Positions 1 to 11,495 of a stretch of DNA of 64,000 nucleotides are shown piece after piece. This stretch comes from Phialocephala subalpina. Lineage: Eukaryota; Ascomycota; Leotiomycetes; Helotiales; Mollisiaceae. The DNA lies in assembly GCA_900073065.1 (NCBI GenBank), contig FJOG01000032.1:144801-208800 (forward strand), read 5' to 3'. The translations under genes and the position numbers were made by a program. The notes beneath the pieces are model-generated. The model saw nothing but the letters and a program-made list of their open reading frames with translations. It was not told the DNA's origin and ran no database searches. The first letter of the stretch is position 1. Every line of letters starts with the position of its first letter.

Positions 1-1110
1 AAAAATTATAAAAAACTTTTAAAATTTAATTAAAGAAATACGAAATAATTTAAAAAGATTAAATTAAAAAAAATTTATTCGATTATATAAAAGAAATTTA
101 AAATTTTATTTTATAAATTTAAAAAGTTATATTATATTGAATTAAAAATAAATTATTTTAATTTTAATTAATTAAATAATATAAAATGCTTATAATTTTA
201 ATTTAAACGTTAATTAATTCTTTAATTATAATATTTTATTAAAAAATATAATATAAGAATTATATTATAAAATTTTAAATTTTATTTAAAAAATTATTTA
301 TTTCTTTTGAAATTTAAAAAGTTTTTATATTATTTTATATATAAAAAAAGTAAATTATTATTTTATTTACTAATTAACGAAATAATTATTATAAAAATAT
401 AATAAGTTTTTTATTTTCGATTTTAATTTATAAAAAGGTTTTCTTATTTATATATTTTTATAATATATTATTAATAAATTATTAAAATCGATTTATTAAT
501 CCAATAAAAATAAACTAATTAAAAAGTATTTTTATTTCGTATTTATATAATTCGAATTTTATAGAAAATATAAAAGTAATAAAAATTTATAATAATTATT
601 ATAAAGAATTAATAAAGTTTATAATAGAAATTTAATATCGAAATTAATATTATAAAAAAGAAGAATTTTATTACTATAATTTTTATAAAATTTATATAAG
701 TTTATATATAATATAAAAAGTTTTATAAGGATTATATAATTATTATTTTATATATAAAAACCTTTTAAATTTCTAATAAAGAAATAGAAATTAATTTAAT
801 ATTAATTTAATTTATTATTAATTTAATTTATTTTATATTTTATATTAATATTTATAATATTAAATTAATAATATTATAATTTCAAAAATAAATTATTAAA
901 ATTATAATAAAATTATAAATTATAAAACATTTTAATAATAAATATATAAAATATAATATTTAAATATTTAAATAATAATAATAATATATAATAATTCTTT
1001 TTAATTTGATTTTAAATTATTTATTTTTAGAATTCTTTTTAATAATCGAAATTGAAAAATAAAATAAAATTAATTTCATTTTAAAATATTATTAATTTTC
1101 TTATATTGGA
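1..1110. repeat. Extremely AT-rich RIP-type block
   Basis: Almost all bases are A or T; the few C and G occur mainly in CG or TTCG contexts. No reading frame survives. This matches the AT-isochores left when RIP (C-to-T mutation of repeated DNA in ascomycetes) has saturated old transposons. The block reaches the window edge, so its full size and original element cannot be told. Normal composition resumes abruptly near 1115. A centromeric or mitochondrial origin is possible but less likely given the junction to ordinary gene DNA. Confidence 0.75.
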
Positions 1111-1390
1111 AATATTTAGCTCTCAGCTTTTTCTAGTAAATATTAGAGTGATATAATCGGTTGGATTATAGAATAGGAGGTTTTTTTATATAGATTTGAT
1201 TCGGGTTCTACCCTAGAAAATTTCTATTCTTCATTTCAATACCCGTGTATAGCGCGCTGCCATGGGTCACGACTCATCGTTTTTCAGCCAAATGTTAGAG
1301 GAGTGCCCAAGTGGGAAAGACAAGAAATACTTGAAGTGCTGTAGGCCAGGCTCGAATGAATGACTGCGATCAAATACAAACGCCAAAAAT

Positions 1391-3304
1391 TCAGAGCACA
1401 ACGTTCACTAGATTATCCACAACCAATCTCTTGAAGTCCTTCTGCAAGTAAACCGCCCTTTGCGGATCCGTCTCGATATCTTTCTTGTCGATTTGGAAAG
1501 AAATACGCCCCCCAATACATGTATGAATAGCGTCATAAAACCTGTTCCCAACTTTCGATCGAAGTTCTTTACTCATGTCTGATTTACGGTTCAATATTAC
1601 CTCCTGAATTCTCCCGAGCTTTTCTTTCGAAGCGTCTATAGCTTTCTCCTCCTTTGGTGCTTGGCCTGGGGCACCTGCTGCAGCGCTTGCTCCCTCCCGT
1701 GCGGGCTTTGCCGGCGGTACCAACGGAAACATGTTTTTGATCGGCTTCCAGAAAGCGATCTCGAGCAAGATTACCCCCAAGCTATAAATGTCAAATGTCT
1801 TGCGAGCTCTGGAGGGTGTGATTCCTTGGTAGTCCGGGTGTCGATATAGGCCCCACTCTGGCTCATTAGGGACTGGTTCCGTGAACTGTCCATCAAGATC
1901 TGGTCGAGCCCATTCAAATCCCATCAAATATGGATTCTCGAAGCGGGTATCTAGTCCATCTGAGAAGCAAACTATGTTATCACTTCTCAATCCTTTGTGC
2001 AGCCAGTTCACAGAGTGTATGTAGAGAAGACAAGTAGCGAGCTTGCCAGCCAGATTGATCCGATCTGTGAGGGAAGGTTCATTGGAACCCAGAGCTTCCA
2101 GTAGGGAATGGAGTTTACTTCCATCGGGCGCATTATCAGGTAATTTGAAAACGAGTCCAAAATAGCCTGTGGCACTATTTTCCTCATGGATTTCGAAAAA
2201 CCCCAAGCATGGAGGCACACAAAGCTGCTCTGGCTTTTGTGACATGAGGAGAGCGGCCAATTGTTCGACTCGTTCGAGACTTCTGGGTTTAGATCCTGGA
2301 ACTTCTGGGACCTGGTACTGTTTCCATTCCACCCAGATCTCTTCAGCTGAGCCCTCAGAAACTGTATATTGTGCAATTGACCGAGTGGTCGGCTTATGTG
2401 GTTTGATTTGCTTGGCTTCGATAGTAGCCGGTTTTCGACGCAAGGAGATGTTGAGAGCCTTGAATTCTGCAAGAGCAGAAATCAAACCCAAGTTCTTCCG
2501 TTGACTTGTCTGTCCTGCCGTCAGGGCTTCTATATTTAGGCGTATTGCGTCGATTAGTGGCTTCAATCCAATCACATCGATACGCATTTGTACGAGCTCA
2601 ACATAGCTGTCGTGAGTCTCCTGCAAGAGGATCTTCATTTGATGATCATCAAGAAGATTTGTTAGGTAGCCGTTGAGCCTTTGGAGCTTCTGAATAAGCT
2701 CCTCTGCCGTTTTTTTGTCGAAGATGACCCAGAGTAGCGCTTAGGATTTTTGACCGCCTCTTTAACGTCTTTGCCGAAGCCTTTGACATGCTTGTAACCC
2801 CTCTTGGCGATATTTGGCTTGTCTTCTGCTGGATCAGGTTCCCCCCATGTGGAATCTATCAATTCGTGTATCGCCTCAAGCTCTGCACCATTAATTGCAA
2901 TCTGGGTAGTAATATGCGTGATATCGATTTCGGAATATCGGGCGTTTAACTTGAAGAATTTGATCATGGAAGCTCGCATCTCTGTCAAGATTTCTAACAG
3001 AGGTAATCGAGTGTTCTTAATGCCCGCACTGACTGAATCCTCACTCTTGTAGTTCTCTTCATCGAGCCCGGCAGATATTGCCCAGCTCCGCAACTTCTCG
3101 GCTTCAACGACAAAGCATGTTGAGACGTATTTGCAATCCTCTGGCATCCCAACACAACCTTCGAAAGCCTTGTATGCTTTACCATGTTAAAGTTGTTTCT
3201 ATACGCGAATGGAAAAGCATACCTTTGAAAAGTCCGCTCAATGCTTGTATGGAAAGAGATACAGCGCCAAGGCCTACCCCCGCTGCAGATAAGGGGTCAA
3301 CCAT
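1391..3304 (-). pseudogene. HeLo-domain pseudokinase gene, frameshifted
   Basis: Exon 1 (3223-3304) encodes the typical HeLo start (MVDPLSAAGVGLGAVSL). A 46-base intron (3177-3222, GTATGC..AG with branch CTTTAAC) joins it in phase to exon 2, which carries the rest of the HeLo helices. HeLo domains of the HET-S/prion-inhibition class insert in membranes and execute cell death. The second half (1391 to about 2735) is a protein-kinase fold lacking catalysis: the HRD loop reads HKGLRSDN and the DFG site reads GFEW, so it is a pseudokinase. The two halves lie in different frames. The conserved segment after the HeLo helices shifts frame near 2715-2735 with no splice signals, so the gene is broken by one base or the assembly has an error there. 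HeLo-pseudokinase architecture is common in Pezizomycotina allorecognition genes; the role here is inference. Confidence 0.72.
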
Positions 3305-4147
3305 GATGATGATTAGAAGGCCGGTAACCTAAAGCAGTACTTGGGAGTATGGATTGGCAACTCTTAGGGTTTAGCTAGAATTGACACGGTCAGATATGAC
3401 TAGCTAAAGAGCCAAGAGGACGGAATTCGAGATTCTGAGGGTGATTACTTCCAGAAGGATCTTGGGTTCGAAGGCCTTTGCATTTGATGAGGGGTTATTT
3501 CTATTCTTGAGCCTCCTGATTGCACCCAGAGGGCTATGCAATGGGCTATGCTTCCACCACCGAGCAAAAGCAACTCGCAGCCGCCTCATACATGATGCAT
3601 TAGGCATACTGCATTGCATGTAGGTGTGCGAATACAGCCATTGGGCTTTCCCTCTCAGGCTGTCCTATCACTGTCAAGTGGTGAGTCACACGTGCGTTTG
3701 CAATCAGAGTAACACGGAATTGATTGGCAGTGGCCTTTCGAAACCCTGGTGTTTATCCCGCACCTTGCGTTGTTAAGCCTTCTTCGATTCTCAATCAATG
3801 AAATCCTGCCGCCGCGACTCGAGAGCGAACTGGTGCGGAATTTGTTTCTCACTGCGGGAGGCTCTAATTAAGTAACCTGAGCGACGAACTTACTTTTGTT
3901 GATCCTCGAGGAAGAATTAACAGGCTGACACTTGTTCTTGAATCTTGACTCTTGCGGCAAGACAGTCTTCCCGGCCCCGTCCTCACCCTCCCTCCTTTGA
4001 AGCTAAAGGAACTATGAAGGTATTGACATCGTTTTCCACCTGGCAGCGACCTTTTACCTCGAGTTTGGGTGGGTTGACTAGGCCAGTGGAACTTCGTAAC
4101 CCTCTCAAGCTTGGAAAAGAGGCCCACAACTTCACCCCGCGACCAAA
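3305..4147. other. Intergenic, no gene seen
   Basis: This stretch upstream of the HeLo gene has short ORFs in all frames but none with family features or splice context. A short direct repeat (GGGCTATGCA) occurs near 3530-3555. It probably holds the HeLo gene promoter next to 3304. The MITE begins at 4153. Confidence 0.5.
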
Positions 4148-4152
4148 ATGAT

Positions 4153-4753
4153 AAGGGCGGACCATAGCGGCCAAAAGTATCAGTGCCGATTTTTCTCAAC
4201 TTTTAATACTCACACTCCACTTCTTAGGGCAGACTACAGCGCATGCACCCTAAAATTATAGCGCACTATACCCTATAACTTAGCGCACACAGCGCACCAT
4301 AGCGCTCCGCATACCTCCAGTGCTCTATACTTCTGCGCATTATCTTAGCTTATATTGTAGCACATAAAAGTATATATAATAGCATACTACACTTTATGCC
4401 TCTAACGCACCGTGGCTTAAAACTATGCTACGGCGTATTAGCTTCTAGTACGAAGTGTTACTACTACAAGAAATTGATTAAAAAGTTTATAGTATAGCTT
4501 TAATACTCAAAATGCGGCCTTACTTTAAACTCGCGTTTAACTTTATTTTTAATTCATAATAATATTAAAACTATAAATACAAATTATATTTTTAAAATAC
4601 TATTTGAAAAGAATCAAAAGAGGCTTTTAAATAGTATTATGTTTTTATTTTTGTGATAATTTTTCATAGGTTTATAAAGTAAACAAATTGGATTTAAATG
4701 CGGCGTTCGTAGAAAATGGCCACTGATACTTTTGGCCGGTATGGTCCGCCGTC
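4153..4753. mobile_element. MITE with 42-base terminal inverted repeats
   Basis: The left end (4153-4195) and the reverse complement of the right end (4712-4753) match over about 42 bases with only a few differences, sharing the core GGCGGACCATA and CCAAAAGTATCAGTG. The element is flanked on both sides by the pentamer ATGAT (4148-4152 and 4754-4758), a plausible target-site duplication. The 601-base interior has no coding potential. Its left half repeats GCGCA/GCACC motifs; its right half is AT-rich as after RIP. This is a non-autonomous DNA transposon; the superfamily is unknown. Confidence 0.8.
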
Positions 4754-4899
4754 ATGATCCTCTTGCTGCCAATTACCGAATGCTCAACAGCAAACATGAC
4801 AGTAATTTCAGAGTGATTCAATATGCATATATATCTCTCCATTCGTAAAAAAGATTACGATAATGTCTCCCTCAATAAGGCCCAGGTGTAATCTTGGCT

Positions 4900-6717
4900 T
4901 CAAGCAATATCGATCGCAATCTTATCATAACTCCACTGTCGGGTCTTGCAACGCTCCAGCATTTCTTCTATTGCATCAATATTGTCCGGACCGGGCGACT
5001 CCTGGTTGTGGCTCCGTTGCATGTGCGCAACCAGCTCATCTCGATTTTTCCAAAGCTTCTGCGGGGTTGGGCAGAGGTTTGCTTCGCATCGATAATTCAC
5101 GCCGAAAACGAAGGTTTCCCACCGTGAAGTCTTCGCCCGAAGTCGACGCTGCCTGACGAGCATTTGCGCAACCTCTTCAAGCGATTTTTTAATGTCCTGT
5201 CTGTTCAGATACGTGCTGGTGGCGTTACGAATGGAGTCCATGGTAGAGTCACTTCGCCATAGTTTCCACTCGCTCTTTGTGGATCCAACATCCCAGACGC
5301 TACCAATATCGAATCTTTCATACTTGCATCGCTCATACCTGCCGTCTTCGATCTCCAAGCCGACCTGCTCTTGGCTCTGTCTAGGGGTCCCCACTTTATA
5401 TGGCATCAATACTCGTGTCAATGATATACCGTTTTTAGATCGTACGGGCGCACAACCAGTTCCGATACTCAGACATAAATCGATGCTGTCTCTTGATCCA
5501 TGCATTTGACAAACCTCGTTCATGACTAACCATGTCGGGTTGTTGGATACTAGACCGCCGTCAAGAAATTTCTGCCCTTTGATTCTCACAGCCTTGAAGT
5601 ATGTAGGTGCTGCCGAAGTGGCTCTGGCTGCCTCCCACACAGAGCAATCCAGAGGGTCACCAGGATTCCGCTCTAAGGGATCGAATTCCTCTCCAGCAGT
5701 GGGATGATTATAAGTTCTCAATAAGTAAGGTACACTGGACGAGCTGCTTTTCCTCACTGTCACAACGATCCTCCGCAAACGTTAGTAGGGTATCAAGATA
5801 GGGGAAGGCCAGACTTACGTTCGGCAGCTATCTGGTCTGGACGCAAAATGGTCGATCTTATCTACAGATTCTTTCGATCCTTTCGATTCTACAATTGTTC
5901 TGAGCATCCTCTCCAATCTGCCTGTTCTGGCCTCCAATGAGTCAAGTTTCAGGGATCGAGGGATGAAAACTCGTTTCGCTCTTGGTCGCCCAAAGACCTC
6001 GTTTCCAAGAATTGTATACTCTTCGAGACATTCATCGACCGTCATTCTCAATCGACTGAGCATAATGGCTATCAACCTGGATCAAATTAGCGGCTAGACA
6101 ATCTTCCAATGACTTCAAACATTAAACATACCCTCCAGTGCTTGTACCCGCAATGTAATCGAAGTAATGGCAAGGCAAGAACGCAGAGTTCTCTATAGTA
6201 TGTATTGAGGACTGCGCCGTGGGACTAGAAGCTGCACTTTTCGTGATTGGCTCGGCATCTCGTCTCTGCCTGCCCGGAAACATGTAAGGTGTAGTGCTCG
6301 ATGCTGCTGCGGGATTTATTGTCTGTTCGACTTCTTTGATGACGTCCATTAATCTTCGTAGTATCAGCAGAGTGGACATGCCTCTAATACCACCTCCATC
6401 TATTGAGTAGATCAGTATCTGATTCCGCGCTCAACGACCGACGACGTACCGAGGCACAACGTATATTGAGGGACCCAGGGATCCTCTTCTTCTGATCGCG
6501 CAGTATTCCTGCCATTTCTATTGGCAACATTAGACTCTTTCAAGCTCGGCTTCAAAGTGGACCCTGAGTGTCGTTTGTTGCTCTTCTCAACCGTGTCGGC
6601 TCCGGGCCCAGGAATCAAGACAGCATCTTCTTTGAACGACACTCGGTGTGCAAACTGGAAATCGCAGGCGCTAGATGTTGATGGGATATCTGAATCCTTT
6701 GCAGATGCGCTAGCCAT
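4900..6717 (-). CDS. Patatin-like phospholipase, 554 aa, four exons
   Basis: Exons 6450-6717, 6132-6399, 5819-6076 and 4900-5770 join in phase through introns of 50, 55 and 48 bases with GT..AG ends; the total is 555 codons. Patatins are lipid acyl hydrolases with a Ser-Asp dyad. All signature motifs are present: the oxyanion loop DGGGIRG (about residue 90, assembled exactly across intron 1), the nucleophile elbow GTSTGG (Ser about 176, at the end of exon 2), and the DGG motif in FLDGGLVSNNP (Asp about 335). The start at 6717 gives a Ser-rich N-terminal extension of about 85 residues. The C-terminus (about 493-521) has a CxxxxC..HxxxxxH pattern resembling a C2H2 finger. No transmembrane segment or signal peptide is seen, so it is probably cytosolic. 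Fungal patatins occur alone or as effector domains of NLR-type proteins. The gene is intact between a HeLo-pseudokinase and a divergent kinase. Confidence 0.9.
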
Positions 6718-7824
6718 TTCCTAGAGCAGTACAAAGACACTGGCATTTGGAGGGGTTATTGATTGAAGTTGTCGAGGGCGGGGGCGATCGAACGCAGATT
6801 TCAAAGGAACAAAGGATGCAGCTGAGGTGGCTGAGGTTTCGGGCAACGAGTGCGGCCTGATTTGGTGTCACGCGTTAAGATATGCTTGCTCTGAACTGTA
6901 ATTGGTTACACATATTTCCTTGTCATCATGCCGGCGCAATCACTTCGAGCCAGTCGCACTCTTCTGTTATGAATTGGTTTCTCCTTTTACCAGCGACGGA
7001 GGTGTTGCTACTGTAGAATGGTGAATTGTTGCCGCCTGTCAATTTGTTTATTTAGGTGTATTCCAGGTCCGATATTATTCTAACTATGTGAACAAGATCT
7101 CTTCTTTGAAATCCCTCATTAAACAGTTCTAAAAATACGGCCTAAAGGATAAAAGTCTCCAGAAACCCCAGCCTAGGCTCTCAACTGTAATGCATCTGGC
7201 AAAGTACCCTTGCTATCCTAGTTTCCAGAGGTGCTCAAGAGGTTTTAGATTTCCCCAAGTCCTACTCAATAAAATGTGATGAATACTTCGCTCTATATTT
7301 CTCATGCAAGTCCAAGTTCTCAGCCATCACTCCCCGCCTGACCCAATCCGAAAAGAAAAGGAACAGAGGTTCAAGAGGCCTCAATCTGTTCCGGCGTAGC
7401 GTGCTCTTGGCCGAACTGCGCGCACAAGACGCCACTAAAATGGCGAGCCCCTCGCCCCCAGCACAACGAAAGAGTCCAGCAAAAGTCTACAGACTAGTAC
7501 ACTTCAATTAAGTTCCGTCTGATAGAGTGCAATGCCGTCTTCTAGCGGTTGAGGAGACTTAGACGTCAGCGTCTAATGGTCTTCGACTCTCTGACCGTAA
7601 CGACCATTCATTTTTTTTCATCAGCCTCGCCCGATAAGTCCCAATCTCTTGCATCTGGCCTTGCACACTTTCCCAACAGACCTTATATGCTGACTTGACG
7701 AGTATGATCAGATCTCTGTCGCATTCAACTAGATCCATCCTACGTCGAGCGAGACCTTTCCCGAGCACGCGAGAATTCAAGGCAATGATATCCCATAGGA
7801 TCGGTGGGGGCACAAGTTGCTGAA
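6718..7824. promoter_or_regulatory. Divergent intergenic region of patatin and kinase genes
   Basis: About 1.1 kb separates the patatin start (minus, 6717) from the kinase start (plus, 7825), so both promoters lie here. No coding exon with family similarity is visible. A CATAG acceptor-like site just before 7800 leaves open an upstream kinase exon, but I could not find one. Confidence 0.45.
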
Positions 7825-9588
7825 ATGGAGGAGAATACACCTTGTAAGAAGTATGTCGTTGGAGAAGAAGCAATGGAGTATGATATGATACACAAAGACG
7901 CAGAAGGTTGGCATGTTGGGTATCTAATGACCCCAATGCGCACATATCTCGAAGAATACCGACGTGGTGAACGCGTTCATTGGAGAGAGGAAGGCAAGCA
8001 GTTCTTCACATGGAAAGGGCCGGAAGCCATGGCCCCGTTGAAGTACATACAACACCTAGGAGGCGTTCATGATCGAGCCTTGGTTGAACGGGTTCAGTGT
8101 AAACTTTGCAACAAGAGGACGGTGCTCGCTCGCAAGCTTGTGAATTGTCGCAATGAGGATATCCTGGAAAGGACCAAACACGCTTTGCAGGAGATTAATG
8201 TTTTGATCAATCTCCGTCATCCTCATATTGTAGCATTCGTTGATGCTTACTACCTGGATGGAGATGGGAACGAAAACGCCTCGAAGATTGGAATTCTACT
8301 ATATCCAGCAGCTGAGTGGAATCTGAAGCAATTTATGGAGGCATATGAACCAACACAGAATGACGAAGAAGCAAGAACAATTTCCCGGCAAATCCACAAT
8401 CAAAAGATGTATCATCTTCGACGCTTCTTTGCATGTCTATCACAGGCGCTCGACTTTCTTCACAAGAACGTCCGACACAAAGATATCACCCCGTACAATG
8501 TCCTCGTTGATAGCTTTGGCAATGTCCTCATATCCGACTTCGGGTTATCACGTTCATTTACCAACGCAAAAGAGTGCTACACAGACACAGAAAAATTCAC
8601 TTCCCCAGAGTACAGCAGTCCAGAATTCGCCGAGGGGCGAGAGCGAGGCAAAGAATCGGATATCTTTGGACTGGGCCTTGTCTTCGCAGAAATGGCAACC
8701 GTGGTAATGAATAGAAGTCTGGAAGCTTTCAAGCAATATAGGAACAACTCAGATGAGAACGAAGGCTATGCGTACTTCAACAATCCGAACGCTGTCAAAG
8801 ACTGGTTGGAGAAGGAGCTCCGGAGTTCGGGCGAACCAGGTCAACAAGAAATGGAGAATGCTATTCCAAGCATATTGAAGATGATTTCTTACCAAGAGAA
8901 CCTTCGGCCAGTTTCGAGAGAGTTACATGGTCTCTTTGGAAATATTAGTCCGATAAAATGCCCAGATTGTCATCCAGGAAGTGCAACAGTGTGGAACCCC
9001 GACACCTCACCCATGTCAGAGGATGACCAGCGCAGATTTGAAATCTGGAAGAAAGGAAATTCAACAGAGTTTCTAGCCGCCAATGCTCTAGCAGTCACTA
9101 GCGCAAGAACAGATGATCAATTGATCGAAGGGTCGCCAGGGACCTTTCAAAACGATCAACGTCAACCAGACAGGCAAGATTCTGGGAGCACAGAGAACGG
9201 CTCAGCTAGCTCAAAAGGCTCAAGATCTCGGCAAAAGCAGGAGCAACCCCCTAACAACGTTGTTATTACGAGCGGGAGGGGGAAAATGATAGTGTTCGAT
9301 GTAGAGAAGCCAGACAAGATACAATATGTAAGCTGGGAGGAAATCAAGCGTAGAAAATCTTTGCCGCAGATTATGCACAATTTGTTAACATTCAATAGAC
9401 AAAAGAGTAACTCAGAGAAGACTTCCCAACGTTGCCCCAAAATACACCCTTCTCTTCGACGAAGACGATCCAGACACGTTTATTGTCGAGGTAAATCTGC
9501 GGCAGCTACCAATGAGGGCAACGATAAAAAGACTTTGGGGCGGCCTGCCATATATAAATATATTGAACATGCCACTTGCCGAAGCTAG
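7825..9588 (+). CDS. Protein kinase, 587 aa, probably active
   Basis: This is a single-exon reading frame. I chose the ATG at 7825 because the frame upstream opens only with a GTG at 7804. The kinase domain covers about residues 70-360. A degenerate glycine loop lies near LGGVHDRALV, the ATP lysine in VLARKLV (about 103), the catalytic loop HKDITPYNV (about 217, HKD for HRD with Asp kept), the DFG motif in ISDFGLSRS (about 238) and the activation-segment end SPEYSSPEF. The essential residues are present. After the kinase come a low-complexity Ser/Gln/Arg-rich tail and a basic C-terminus (RRRRSR). A plain Ser/Thr kinase with no recognised regulatory domain; the family cannot be named. It is transcribed away from the patatin gene. 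Confidence 0.82.
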   Translation: MEENTPCKKYVVGEEAMEYDMIHKDAEGWHVGYLMTPMRTYLEEYRRGERVHWREEGKQFFTWKGPEAMAPLKYIQHLGGVHDRALVERVQCKLCNKRTVLARKLVNCRNEDILERTKHALQEINVLINLRHPHIVAFVDAYYLDGDGNENASKIGILLYPAAEWNLKQFMEAYEPTQNDEEARTISRQIHNQKMYHLRRFFACLSQALDFLHKNVRHKDITPYNVLVDSFGNVLISDFGLSRSFTNAKECYTDTEKFTSPEYSSPEFAEGRERGKESDIFGLGLVFAEMATVVMNRSLEAFKQYRNNSDENEGYAYFNNPNAVKDWLEKELRSSGEPGQQEMENAIPSILKMISYQENLRPVSRELHGLFGNISPIKCPDCHPGSATVWNPDTSPMSEDDQRRFEIWKKGNSTEFLAANALAVTSARTDDQLIEGSPGTFQNDQRQPDRQDSGSTENGSASSKGSRSRQKQEQPPNNVVITSGRGKMIVFDVEKPDKIQYVSWEEIKRRKSLPQIMHNLLTFNRQKSNSEKTSQRCPKIHPSLRRRRSRHVYCRGKSAAATNEGNDKKTLGRPAIYKYIEHATCRS

Positions 9589-10330
9589 GCTGTCCCGACG
9601 GCGAACTGCAAGCGATTGAAGCTAATCATCGAATAACAATTATTGCGGGCGGACACTACCTGCTCTTCATTCATTGGATGTCAACTCGGTGGCTCTCGCG
9701 GTATGCGACGAGTCAGAATCCTCGACGGACCTCGGATCTGAAATCAGATACGTCTTCAGCTAGACGTACTCGGCTGTGTCACGCATAGGAGCCGGACGTG
9801 GCGCGTGCTGCGTCGAAATGCGTTGTCCTGTCGCTACCCGGGCCCTCAGCACCATCTCGGGATGGTATTGCAATGAAACAACGAAGTCTGTACCACATCA
9901 AGTTGCCAGCGAAGATACGTTCAACTGAGCCATAACTCACCAACACAAGCCAAGTCGCGCTGATCACTCGATACGACGATATCGACCACGGTGGAAACGC
10001 TTAGTCTTGCAGTCCTTGTTTGAAGAAGGAAGGCGAGATAGTGGATAGACCCATTTACTTTTGTGTTCAAAAGATATGGGAAGATGACAGTTGTTTAGAA
10101 TGATGTGGCGGACATACCAGATTCATTTTGTATGAAGTACAAGGATACAAAGAATGCAGCGTCATGTAACGTGTATAATGAAGAGGAGAGGCTCCAATCT
10201 AGAGGTGTTGGACGTCGTCGAGTTGTAATGGGAAGGATGGCGAATAGATGATCTTGGCCTTTGGCTTTGGTCTCACCTCCTGAGCCGAAATCTTTTTTCA
10301 CATCTCGAAAGATGATCGAGGCCTCGTGGA
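9589..10330. other. Intergenic, no gene seen
   Basis: 3' flank of the kinase gene. Several short ORFs lack family features, and I see no RNA gene or tandem repeat. It ends at the left arm of an inverted-repeat element. Confidence 0.4.
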
Positions 10331-11150
10331 CCCTATGAAACCACCCGTAGGAGGAATCTTCCTACCGGCACAGACTTCTTAAAAGGGAAACTTGATAGGG
10401 AGGGTCAAACTTGGACCACCTACCAGAGAGTGGGCGCGGGAGATTTATAGTAAGCATAAGACACACGGGGGTAGGATAAAAAGCACGGACTTAAAGCTCA
10501 CGGGCTCAAGTGGACAGTCAAAGCGTTAGTTTCAGAGTTTATTGCGCTACGTAATGCAATCTACACTCTCATCTTACCCCCACGCCTTCTCATAGTCTTA
10601 TAGTCTCCCAGCTTCCCAGCCCTTCACAGTCTCCCAACTCTCTCATAGTCTCTTAGCTTCCTTGGCCATCATAGTCTCTTAAAGCCTCACTAAATGCAAG
10701 TGGATATATTTATCTATTACAAGTTAGCAAAGACCGTGAAAAGGAAAAGAGAGGAAAAGGGGGGGAAGGAGACTCACTGTATGTGATGTGATATAAAAGA
10801 AAAAGGAAGAGAAAAAGACTTGGAGAAAATTTATCTTTCAAATCCGTAGCTAAGCGAAGGGCTTCTAAGCACTTGTAGGGGTCCTTGTCTTTCGGAATGT
10901 TTACGGAGACCTGTTCACCCCTATTAACGCAGACTCAGAGCCCTAGTGATGTGCTATAGGGCCTTAAAGTAGGTGTTTTCGAGCTTTGTAGTTAGCCTCT
11001 CAAGCAGTCTAGAGAGCGGTACTTTCGGAGGCCCCTGTTAGTCAATTTTAAGCCCTGCAAACCTTGCGTTTAGACCTTTCGGAGCTGCTCTTTGATCAGA
11101 AAAACTGTGGCCATAGGAGGAGTCCTACGGGTGGTTTCGTAGGGGAGATG
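10331..11150. repeat. Inverted-repeat-bounded element of about 820 bases
   Basis: The left end CCCTATGAAACCACCCGTAG (10331) reappears inverted near 11150 with one mismatch, and weaker similarity continues inward for about 30 more bases. The interior has no ORF of note. It contains a run of imperfect AGTCTCCCAGCTTCC-like repeats at about 10590-10690. A decayed non-autonomous DNA transposon is the simplest reading; a solo LTR is the alternative. No clear target duplication was found. The next 345 bases (11151-11495) hold no gene. Confidence 0.45.
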
Positions 11151-11495
11151 GATATACAAGGCAGGGTTCGCGGCATCTGAGACAATAGAGACAGAGGGGC
11201 CCACTTCTATCACACTTGAGATTAGATCGAATGTTATCAAGAACGATGCATCCGATACACGCTTACGAAGCTTTCCTTCACTTTCCATGGCTTGCAGTAT
11301 AGTCATCCTCGATTTACTTGAACGGCCATTTCAAGTCTATTCTAGTTAGCGTGGAACATTGTAAGTAGTTGCGCAGTACAAAGAACAGAAGAGGAAGAAA
11401 GGGCGACAAGATTGACTTTTACAAGCAGAACTTCTTGAATTTTAAAATCTATTTGTATTGGGGGATTGATTGAGAGGCTGGAATAGAGGTAAATT

